From positions 372,001-436,000 of the forward strand of contig CALNZV010000007.1 of NCBI GenBank assembly GCA_942491115.1: a DNA stretch of 64,000 nt, written 5' to 3'. Below are positions 52,652 to 59,711 of this stretch, one piece after another (positions within the stretch are counted from its first letter, which is position 1; each line of letters starts with the position of its first letter). This DNA is from CALNZV01 sp942491115 (GTDB lineage Bacteria > Desulfobacterota > Desulfobacteria > Desulfobacterales > UBA5852). Made by a program: the position numbers and the translations under genes. The notes under the pieces were generated by a model. It searched no databases, had not been told where the DNA came from, and saw only the letters and a program-made list of their open reading frames with translations.

Positions 52652-52778
52652 ACCGACAGTCTCGGATTGAAGCTGATTCGAATGATGGTCACTGTGCAGC
52701 TCAAAGGCAGAATCTATCAGGTTCCCGGCCCGGGCTGCGGTTTTCGCATGGTCTTAACCAGGGAGGGTATCGAGGACA

Positions 52779-54032
52779 GTGACATCCAGAATTCTAGTGA
52801 TTGATGACGAGGCCATCATCGCAGCCGAGTTGGAGGAGCGGCTGACTCGGATAGGCTATCAGGTTGTCGCCCTGGGCTCCACGGGACAGGAGGCCGTCGA
52901 CCTGGCCCACAGCCATCGGCCTGATCTGGTGCTCATGGACATCATGATGCCCGGGGAGTGGAACGGTGTCGATGCGGCGCTGCTTATCCGCCGGGAAATA
53001 GGCATTCCAACGGTTTTTCTGACTGCCTACGGCGACAGGGGCCTGATCGATCGGGCCAAAATGGCAATGCCGCTTGGCTACATATTAAAGCCGTTCCGGG
53101 AGAGTCAGCTCTATTCGACTATTGAAATCGCTTTGTTCAACCAGACGATTGAGGGCAGGATTCAAAAGAGCGAAGCGCGCTATCGGGCTGTTGTCGAGGA
53201 TCAGAGCGACCTCGTCTGCCGGTTCAGGCCGGATCGGATGCTGTCATTTACCAATCAGGCTTTTCGCCGTTTTTTTTCGGAATGTCTGTTGGATGAGTCC
53301 GCCGCCGCATTTACGGACTTATTCACGGAAGCGGATGCACGCACCATCGGAAAAGCCATCGACTCCCTCACCCCCGACGCCCCCATTCAAGAGGTCCAGG
53401 CTTGCGTCCCATGGCAATTGGGCGGACACTGCCTGCACATTCATTGGGTTCTGGCGGCCATCGCCGATGCGCAGGGAAGGATTCCGGAGTACCAGGCAGT
53501 GGGCAGAGATATCTCCAACCGGGTGGCCGCCGAGGAAAATGTCCGCCGACTCAACCGTGAACTGGAGCAGCGGGTGAGAGACCGCACCCGCAACCTGGAG
53601 ACCAAGACCCAGAGGCTCGAAGAAACCAATGTGGCCTTGGAAGTGCTCCTCAAGCAAAGGGAAAGCGACCGACAGCGATTGGAAGACACTATTATGAAAA
53701 ACGTCAAGGAATTAATCGAACCCGCTCTTCATCAGATCAAGCATACGGCGTCGGAATCCACCCGGGCCGCATACCTGGACATATTGGAAACCAACCTGAA
53801 CCACATCATATCCCCGTTTTCCCGAAAGTTGTCCGCCCACTACGCCGGTCTCACCAGTCAGGAAATTCAGGTCGCCAACCTGGTCAAACAGGGTAAAACG
53901 GCAAAAGAAAGCGCGGAGATAATGGGGCTTTCCATTCGGACCATCGATGCCTACCGTGCCAATATCCGGAAAAAACTGGGGCTGACGCAACGGCGGATCA
54001 ATCTGCAGACCTATCTGAAATCCCTCGGCTGA
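52779..54032 (+). CDS. Response regulator with PAS, coiled coil and LuxR-type HTH
   Basis: 417 residues from GTG. Receiver domain (1-120: VIDDEAIIAAELEERL, phosphoacceptor in LMDIMMPGEWNGVDA, T-loop FLTAYGD, lysine in LKPF), then PAS (~135-250), a long coiled coil (NRELEQRVRDRTRNLETKTQRL, ~260-315) and a GerE/LuxR-type HTH near 360-417 (LTSQEIQVANLVKQGKTAKESAEIMGLSIRTIDAYRANIRKKLGL). The PAS plus coiled coil between receiver and DNA-binding domain is unusual for a NarL-like regulator. It overlaps the readthrough frame of the kinase gene, so they are probably co-transcribed. Confidence 0.9.
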   Translation: MTSRILVIDDEAIIAAELEERLTRIGYQVVALGSTGQEAVDLAHSHRPDLVLMDIMMPGEWNGVDAALLIRREIGIPTVFLTAYGDRGLIDRAKMAMPLGYILKPFRESQLYSTIEIALFNQTIEGRIQKSEARYRAVVEDQSDLVCRFRPDRMLSFTNQAFRRFFSECLLDESAAAFTDLFTEADARTIGKAIDSLTPDAPIQEVQACVPWQLGGHCLHIHWVLAAIADAQGRIPEYQAVGRDISNRVAAEENVRRLNRELEQRVRDRTRNLETKTQRLEETNVALEVLLKQRESDRQRLEDTIMKNVKELIEPALHQIKHTASESTRAAYLDILETNLNHIISPFSRKLSAHYAGLTSQEIQVANLVKQGKTAKESAEIMGLSIRTIDAYRANIRKKLGLTQRRINLQTYLKSLG

Positions 54033-54127
54033 CCCGATAGCTGCCGTATCGGAACCCATGGCAGCCGGGCCGTCGGGTCATCACCCGCCGGCCGACGGCG
54101 AGGTTGATTTCATCCGTCATCCTCACT

Positions 54128-54147
54128 ATTATCCTGGCGGGGATAAT
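54128..54147. repeat. Perfect 7-bp inverted repeat upstream of the OmpA lipoprotein
   Basis: ATTATCC (54128-54134), spacer TGGCGG, GGATAAT (54141-54147) is a perfect arm pair. A second pair, GCCGTCGG (54069-54076)/CCGACGGC (54092-54099), lies before it. In the 250-base gap 54033-54282 these may be operator or weak terminator structures; no T run follows either. Confidence 0.4.
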
Positions 54148-54282
54148 GATGTGTCGACCATTCCGGCCCTGCAGGCGACATAGTCAATAGGGGACGGGTA
54201 TCCATGCACCCCGGAGCCCGTCGGATGGTTGCCTCTTGATCGATCATTGACCTAAACCCATCAACAAGGATAAGAGCAAAAA

Positions 54283-54933
54283 ATGAGACCGATTTTCAAG
54301 GCACTATTGATCACGACAATTGCCCTATTTACGCTTAACTCCTGCGCCAGCCTGGACACCAGTGAAAAACAAGGAACTGCTATCGGGGCTGGCGTTGGCG
54401 CAGCTGCTGGTGCAGGTTTGGGGGCCGCCATCGGCAAAGATGCCAAGTCCGCCGCCATCGGAGCCGCCATCGGAACGGCCGTCGGAGCCATCGCCGGCAA
54501 CCGGATCGGCGCCTACATGGATCAGCAAGAGCAGGAGTTAAGGGATGCATTAGCCTACTCGGAAGCCGCGGCCATCGAGCGGGAGCAAAATGTGCTGATG
54601 GCCACATTCAAGGGCGATGTGTTCTTTGATTTCGACTCCGCCGAATTAAAACCCGGAGCTGACGACGAGTTGGACCGAACTGCCCAGGTGCTCAACAACT
54701 ATCCGGCAACCACGATCCGAATCGAAGGCCATACCGACCAAAGCGGCTCGGAAGCCTACAATCAGACATTGTCGGAAAAGCGGGCGGAATCGGTGAAAGC
54801 GGCCATGGTCGCCCGAAACGTCAGTGCCGCTCGGCTGCAGACAGTCGGATTTGGAGAATCGAAACCCATTTCGAGCGACCCGGCCCAGAATCGACGGGTC
54901 ACCATGGTCATCACTCCTAACAGTGCCGGATAG
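54283..54933 (+). CDS. OmpA-family lipoprotein with glycine-zipper
   Basis: 216 residues. The signal peptide ends in the lipobox LNSCAS. A glycine-zipper TM region (GTAIGAGVGAAAGAGLGAAIG and IGAAIGTAVGAIAGNRIG) follows, then a coiled-coil-like stretch and the OmpA C-terminal peptidoglycan-binding domain (FFDFDSAELKPGADDEL, IRIEGHTDQSGSEAYNQTLSEKRAESV, LQTVGFGESKP). It should anchor the outer membrane to the cell wall, like YiaD/Pal-type proteins. AAGGA lies before the ATG. It stands alone before the glycosyltransferase. Confidence 0.95.
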   Translation: MRPIFKALLITTIALFTLNSCASLDTSEKQGTAIGAGVGAAAGAGLGAAIGKDAKSAAIGAAIGTAVGAIAGNRIGAYMDQQEQELRDALAYSEAAAIEREQNVLMATFKGDVFFDFDSAELKPGADDELDRTAQVLNNYPATTIRIEGHTDQSGSEAYNQTLSEKRAESVKAAMVARNVSAARLQTVGFGESKPISSDPAQNRRVTMVITPNSAG

Positions 54934-55068
54934 GGTGGCGGACGGTTCTGACGCCCCGGTCGTCATGAGCAGCCCTGGGACCGACTATCCATCGGCCCAT
55001 ATCGGGCGGAGACCGTCATCGGTTCCACTCAGCCCCGTCCCATCGAATGATAGCAATCGGAGAGGTCC

Positions 55069-56343
55069 ATGAAGCGACAGCATCCTCCTGTGATTCGAAA
55101 CATCGGTTTTCTCGCCACACGTCTGGCCGGTACGGACGGGGTTTCCCTTGAAACCGCCAAATGGGCGGAAATTTTCGAAGAGGAGCGCTTCAACTGTTTC
55201 TACTTCGCCGGTGAGTTGGATCGTCCCGAAAACCACTGTTACCTGCTTCCAGAAGCCCATTTCACCCACCCAGATATCAAACGAATCCACGAAAGCGTCT
55301 TCGGTGTGGTCGTTCGGAACCGGGAAACCACCACCGATATCCAACATCAAAAAAATCATATCAAAGAGCACATCTATCGCTTTCTGGAACAGTTCTCCAT
55401 TGAGTTGCTGATTGTTGAAAACGCCCTCACCATACCCATCAACATTCCCTTGGGGATTGCCATCACGGAGATCATTGCTGAAACCGGCCTGCCGACGGTG
55501 GCCCATCACCACGATTTTTATTGGGAGCGGGACCGGTTCATGGTGAATGCCGTTACCGACTACCTCAGCATGGCCTTTCCACCGAACCTACCCAGCGTGA
55601 AACATGTGGTTATCAATACGTTTGCCGACGGTCAATTGAGCCTTCGGACCGGGATCTCGGCCACATGGGTGCCCAACGTCATGGATTTCGATGAACCGCC
55701 GAAGCCCCCGGACGATTACACGGCCGACGTTCGCGAATCTTTAGGTATTGCCGATGACGGTTTGCTGATTCTTCAGCCCACCCGGGTGGTTCAGAGAAAG
55801 GGGATCGAGCATGCTATCGAACTGGTTCACCGCCTGGGTATGAAAGCCACCCTCGTGGTATCCCATGCGTCGGGAGACGAAGGCTATGACTACGAGCAGC
55901 GATTGATCGACTATTCCAAACTCCTGGGCGTACAAACGCGATTCGTGTCATCGATCATCAACGAGGAGAGAGGCACGACGCCGGGCGGGCGGAAAATATA
56001 CACCCTTGACGACATCTATCCCTATGCAGACTTGGTGACGTATCCCTCCACCTTCGAAGGATTCGGCAACGCTTTTCTAGAGGCCGTCTACTACCGGAAG
56101 CCCGTGGTTGTGAACCGCTATTCCATATACACCAAGGATATCAAGCCGAGGGGATTCAAGGTGATCGAAATCGATGGCTACGTCACCCAGGACGCTGTGG
56201 AGCAAACCCGCCAAGTGCTCACCGATCCGAATCTGTGTCAGCGGATGGTCGACCACAACTACGAGTTGGGCCGTCAATATTTTTCCTACCGGGTATTACA
56301 TCGAATTCTGAAACAGTTCATGGCCAGCCACTACTGGCTCTGA
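55069..56343 (+). CDS. GT4-family glycosyltransferase
   Basis: 424 residues, no signal or TM. It has a GT-B fold with an N-terminal ETAKWAEIFEEERFNCFYFAGEL segment and HHHDFYWERDRF. The C-terminal donor domain has LILQPTRVVQRKGIEHAIELVHRLG, ADLVTYPSTFEGFGNAFLEAVYY (the EX7E motif) and VVNRYSIYTKDIKPRGFKVIEIDG. This combination is close to glycosyltransferases that make glucosylglycerate-type compatible solutes or exopolysaccharide, but I cannot decide. GGAGAGG lies just before the ATG. Convergent with the TPR gene. Confidence 0.9.
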   Translation: MKRQHPPVIRNIGFLATRLAGTDGVSLETAKWAEIFEEERFNCFYFAGELDRPENHCYLLPEAHFTHPDIKRIHESVFGVVVRNRETTTDIQHQKNHIKEHIYRFLEQFSIELLIVENALTIPINIPLGIAITEIIAETGLPTVAHHHDFYWERDRFMVNAVTDYLSMAFPPNLPSVKHVVINTFADGQLSLRTGISATWVPNVMDFDEPPKPPDDYTADVRESLGIADDGLLILQPTRVVQRKGIEHAIELVHRLGMKATLVVSHASGDEGYDYEQRLIDYSKLLGVQTRFVSSIINEERGTTPGGRKIYTLDDIYPYADLVTYPSTFEGFGNAFLEAVYYRKPVVVNRYSIYTKDIKPRGFKVIEIDGYVTQDAVEQTRQVLTDPNLCQRMVDHNYELGRQYFSYRVLHRILKQFMASHYWL

Positions 56344-56449
56344 GACGACCGAGGGGTTCCGTTTGCCCATCGAGGACAGGCCCGCAGGAAAAACAGGGCA
56401 ATGGGCTGGATACCCAACGGGTGCCTCTGGATATCGGCAACGGATCAAA

Positions 56450-56713
56450 TCAGGGTTTTTTCAAGCGCGACAATCTTTCAAGATCCAGAAATCTGATCTC
56501 AAGGGTGAGCCATTCACTGATCAGCCCCACAAGCTTTTCCCCAGGCGGAGGATGATGTCTGCTATCGAGCACGGCCAGTCGCCCGGCGATGTCTGACCGC
56601 CCGGGGCTTTCACGGAGCAGCGCCCGGTATACGTCAATCGCTTTGTCGATATGGCCCTGCTTCTCATATATGGCAGCCATTGTCTCTGTTGCGAAAGGAT
56701 CGCTCTGGCTCAT
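56450..56713 (-). CDS. Small TPR protein
   Basis: 87 residues. One clear TPR-like repeat (MAAIYEKQGHIDKAIDVYRALLRESPGRSDIAGRLAVL). The ATG at 56713 overlaps the ftsB stop (ATGA). It is the last gene of the murJ-ftsB operon and may be a division- or envelope-related adaptor; no specific family name is recognised. The longest frame (56791) starts inside ftsB and is not preferred. Confidence 0.7.
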   Translation of the reverse strand: MSQSDPFATETMAAIYEKQGHIDKAIDVYRALLRESPGRSDIAGRLAVLDSRHHPPPGEKLVGLISEWLTLEIRFLDLERLSRLKKP

Positions 56714-57051
56714 GGCTCTTTGCCTCGGCTGGCTTCTTGGGGTGATGGAGAGGACAAGGTTTTTCTGGAGGCGGGGGGGATCAGAACCCATTCGCCCGGG
56801 GCTACGAAGCCCAATTCTCTTCTAGCCACATACTCGATAAGGATGGGATCCGGCTTTTCCAGGCGCAATTTTTCCTGATAGAGTGTGTCGTTTTCCAATA
56901 CGAGGGTTTGATTGGCCCTCTGCAAACGGTTTCGCTCCTGCCTCAAGTAGCGAAGATCGATCATCCCCTTGTCTCCGAAAACAATGAGACCCAGCAGGAA
57001 CAAGAGCCCGCCCCCTGACAGCCACAAGAAAACCGGTTTTCGGGTCGTCAT
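56710..57051 (-). CDS. ftsB: Septum formation initiator FtsB/DivIC
   Basis: 113 residues. A short cytoplasmic tail, one TM helix (FLWLSGGGLLFLLGLIVFG) and a periplasmic coiled coil (LRYLRQERNRLQRANQTLVLENDTLYQEKLRL) match the FtsB/DivIC family, which bridges FtsL and FtsQ in the divisome. The end YVARRELGFVAPGE is typical. It overlaps murJ upstream (ATGA at 57048-57051) and the TPR gene downstream in the same way. Confidence 0.9.
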   Translation of the reverse strand: MTTRKPVFLWLSGGGLLFLLGLIVFGDKGMIDLRYLRQERNRLQRANQTLVLENDTLYQEKLRLEKPDPILIEYVARRELGFVAPGEWVLIPPASRKTLSSPSPQEASRGKEP

Positions 57052-58619
57052 GAGTCACCCCGTGGGAAAACCGCCCGGAGAAGTATTCGCAATTCCTGGC
57101 TTCCGGTGATTAGGGAGAGAACGCCATAAATCATCATGCCACCGGTCACGCATCCGATCAATCCAAAAAACGCCTCAACGCCTGATGAGTGAGCACAAAG
57201 GCGTTCGGCCATCAGAAAAACACCGCCCCCCATGACCAGCGAGCATGCCGCCATTCGGATGATGCTGCCGGCCCAACGATGAATCCCCCCCGTGCCCAAT
57301 CGCCTTGACAGAGCCCTCAGCAACAGCGCAAAATTGAGGATGGAAGCAATGGAGGTGCCTAAGGCGATGCCGCCATGGCCCATCCAGGTCATCAGCGAAG
57401 CCCCTGCCGTGGTGTTCACCAGAAGGGAAATGCCGGCAGCCGCCACCGGAGAACGGCTGTCCTTAAGGGCAAAGAACACCGGGAGGACGACCCGCAGACC
57501 CGCCACCGCCCACAGCCCAACCGCATACCACAGCAGCGCTTGGGCCGTCAATTCCGCGGCATGGCCGCTGAAGGCACCATGTTCAAAAAGGAGCCCCACG
57601 ATCGGTTTTCTCAAGGCGACCAGGCCGACCATTGCTGGAAGCGTCAGAAAGAGAACCCCCCGCATGCTGACCTCCAGGGTATGCCGAAGACCGTTGAAAT
57701 CGCCTTTCTCGACCAGACGGGAAAAGGTCGGCAGGCCCGCGGTTGCGGCCGACAGTGCGATCAGCCCAAGGGGAAACTGGATTAATCGGTCGGCAAAGAA
57801 AAGGAAGGAGATGCTACCGTCGGTCAACAGGGAGCCCAATAGGGTTCCGATAAGGATATTGATCTGAAAAGCAGCCGCTCCGAAAACCGCCGGGGGCATC
57901 ATCCGACCGATACGAGTCACGTCCGGATGGCGACGCCAGCTGCCGGACCTGAGGCCCAAACCGGCTCGCCAGAGATAGGGCAGTTGAAGGCACAGTTGCG
58001 CCCCCCCACCGATCAAGACCCCGACGGCCACCCAGACGAGACGTTCCCGTGGATCGGGAGTCCACAGATGCCCGACAGCGATAGCAGCCAGCATCGTCAC
58101 ATTCAGACATGCCGGAGCAGCGGCCGGCGGCCCAAAACGGCCCACGCCGTTCAACACCCCCATGGACACGGCCAACATGCCAACAGCAAGCATGTATGGC
58201 AGCATGATGCGCGTCAGGTGCACGGTCAGGGCAACCTGCTGCGGATCTCCTGCGAACCCCGGTGCCACGAGTCGAACCAGCCCCGGAGCCCCCAGGTAGG
58301 CGGCCCCCAGAAGTAGCGCCAAAACCACCGCGAGGTAGCGAAACACTGTCCCGGCCAAGGCCATGGCCTCGTCCCGGCCCTGAGCCCCAAGGCGCTCGCA
58401 GAAAACAGGGACGAAAGCGAGATTCAATGCCCCTTCCCCCAGAAGGCGCCGCAGCAGATTGGGAATTCTGAAGGCGACGATGAAGGCATCGGTGTGGAGA
58501 CCGGCACCGAACACCCAGGCGATGGCCATATCCCGGACATATCCCAACAGCCGACTCAATAGGGTCAGACCGGCCACGACTCCGGCGGCCGTTGTTAATC
58601 GGGTGGTTTCAGTCGTCAT
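57048..58619 (-). CDS. murJ: Lipid II flippase MurJ
   Basis: 523 residues with about 14 TM helices. MurJ features are TAAGVVAGLTLLSRLLGYVRDM at the start, the RIPNLLRRLLGEGALNLAFVPVF block and FLFFADRLIQFPLGLIALSAATAGLPTFS. It flips lipid II across the inner membrane for peptidoglycan synthesis. The ATG at 58619 fits family length; 58694 is only a longer open frame. It leads the murJ-ftsB-TPR operon and is divergent from rpsT. Confidence 0.95.
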   Translation of the reverse strand: MTTETTRLTTAAGVVAGLTLLSRLLGYVRDMAIAWVFGAGLHTDAFIVAFRIPNLLRRLLGEGALNLAFVPVFCERLGAQGRDEAMALAGTVFRYLAVVLALLLGAAYLGAPGLVRLVAPGFAGDPQQVALTVHLTRIMLPYMLAVGMLAVSMGVLNGVGRFGPPAAAPACLNVTMLAAIAVGHLWTPDPRERLVWVAVGVLIGGGAQLCLQLPYLWRAGLGLRSGSWRRHPDVTRIGRMMPPAVFGAAAFQINILIGTLLGSLLTDGSISFLFFADRLIQFPLGLIALSAATAGLPTFSRLVEKGDFNGLRHTLEVSMRGVLFLTLPAMVGLVALRKPIVGLLFEHGAFSGHAAELTAQALLWYAVGLWAVAGLRVVLPVFFALKDSRSPVAAAGISLLVNTTAGASLMTWMGHGGIALGTSIASILNFALLLRALSRRLGTGGIHRWAGSIIRMAACSLVMGGGVFLMAERLCAHSSGVEAFFGLIGCVTGGMMIYGVLSLITGSQELRILLRAVFPRGDS

Positions 58620-58712
58620 CACAAGGGGAATGGACAGGAAGACGGTCGGGGCGGGAGGTGTTGAACGGCCAGGGGGTCTCCAGGGAATCGGCAAATCGCA
58701 CTGAAAATTTCC

Positions 58713-58741
58713 TTGACAATCAAACCGGATTTGGATAGAGA
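58713..58741 (+). promoter_or_regulatory. Probable sigma-70 promoter of rpsT
   Basis: TTGACA (58713-58718), a 17-base spacer and TAGAGA (58736-58741) lie 37 bases before the rpsT GTG. Confidence 0.6.
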
Positions 58742-58777
58742 ATCCGATTTGTGAATTGACATAAAAGGAGAGTCACC

Positions 58778-59047
58778 GTGGCCAACCATAAATCCGCGAT
58801 CAAACGGGCCCGCCAGAACGAAAGAAAGCGCACCAGGAATCGTTCGGTGAAAACCCGAGTCAAAAATGTGGTTAAAGAAGTCCAGGCGGCGATAGCTGAC
58901 GGAATAAGCGAAACGACGACCGACTCGGTCCGAACCGCACAGTCCGTCATCGACAAGGCTGCCAAAAAGGGCGTTATCCACAAACGGGCCGCCGCTCGAA
59001 AGATATCCCGCCTTACCAAAAAAGTGGCCGTATCCACTGCATCCTGA
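58778..59047 (+). CDS. rpsT: 30S ribosomal protein S20
   Basis: Binds 16S rRNA early in 30S assembly. 89 residues, extremely basic. ANHKSAIKRARQNERKRTRNRSVKTRVKNVVKEV is the S20 N-terminus and KGVIHKRAAARKISRLTKKV the C-terminal signature. It starts at GTG with AAAAGGAG upstream. It is monocistronic between the divergent murJ and the convergent lptE. Confidence 0.97.
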   Translation: MANHKSAIKRARQNERKRTRNRSVKTRVKNVVKEVQAAIADGISETTTDSVRTAQSVIDKAAKKGVIHKRAAARKISRLTKKVAVSTAS

Positions 59048-59074
59048 TCCCCCCTGTTGTCACGACCATTGCCG

Positions 59075-59103
59075 GCAGGCATCCCCCCAAGGGTAGTGCC
59101 TGC
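59075..59103 (+). terminator. Possible terminator between rpsT and lptE
   Basis: GCAGGCA (59075-59081) pairs exactly with TGCCTGC (59097-59103) around a 15-base loop. It is followed by a T-rich but interrupted stretch. It could end rpsT or both convergent units. Confidence 0.4.
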
Positions 59104-59142
59104 GTCTTGTACGTTCTAATGGGTCAGGGCCCGCCAGGGTAA

Positions 59143-59670
59143 CTAGAACTGGTCGGTCAGCCCGTAATGGGCCTTTTCCGCCAAGCGCCTTGATACGGTT
59201 TGAAGGGCCTGATTGCGATTGGCCCGGGTTGAGAAGTTATCATTGCCGACGAGATACTCCTCGCTTTCCGAGAGCTTCCGTCTCCAGATCGTCTCCCCCG
59301 CTTTGTTCTTCACCACAAACCGAACCGAGAGCGTCACCCTCTGCTCCTGGGCAATATTGATGCTGCTCCTGGACAAGTCCCTGATCCTGAGGGTATCAAT
59401 GGTTCCGGTCATGATCGCCGAGGCCTCCTCGGGCCGCACCACCGGCAGCCGTCCGGCTCGTGTCAGCTCAAACACCAGATCGTTGGTCAGCCGATTTTCA
59501 AGGCCGATCTCCGCCGTCTTGTTTTCGAGGGTTCGGACACCCACGCTAGTTATTCCCTCGGGGAGATCGCCGCTGCCGACAAACCGGTAGCCGCAACCGG
59601 GGACAAACAGCCACCCGACCGAAAGCATCGCCACCAACCAACCCCATCGAAAAATCATCTGCCGCTTCAT
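59143..59670 (-). CDS. lptE: LPS-assembly lipoprotein LptE
   Basis: 175 residues. Signal peptide with lipobox PGCG; GYRFVGSGDLPEGITSVGVRTLENKTAEIGLENRLTNDL is the LptE opening, followed by VVRPEEASAIMTGTI and VKNKAGETIW. LptE forms a plug in the LptD outer-membrane translocon. The ATG at 59670 has a purine-rich GGGGGAATGGG before it. It lies 41 bases downstream of leuS in the same direction, the usual order in many Gram-negatives. Confidence 0.9.
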   Translation of the reverse strand: MKRQMIFRWGWLVAMLSVGWLFVPGCGYRFVGSGDLPEGITSVGVRTLENKTAEIGLENRLTNDLVFELTRAGRLPVVRPEEASAIMTGTIDTLRIRDLSRSSINIAQEQRVTLSVRFVVKNKAGETIWRRKLSESEEYLVGNDNFSTRANRNQALQTVSRRLAEKAHYGLTDQF

Positions 59671-59711
59671 CCCATTCCCCCCAAAAGGGCACATTCGTCG
59701 CACTGCTGGTG

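Noticed and set aside
52649..52700. Clear SECIS element after the in-frame TGA of the HisKA_2 kinase
   Set aside because: Only a 4-bp stem (CCGA/TCGG) with a 5-base loop is visible right after the TGA; this is too weak to call selenocysteine insertion.
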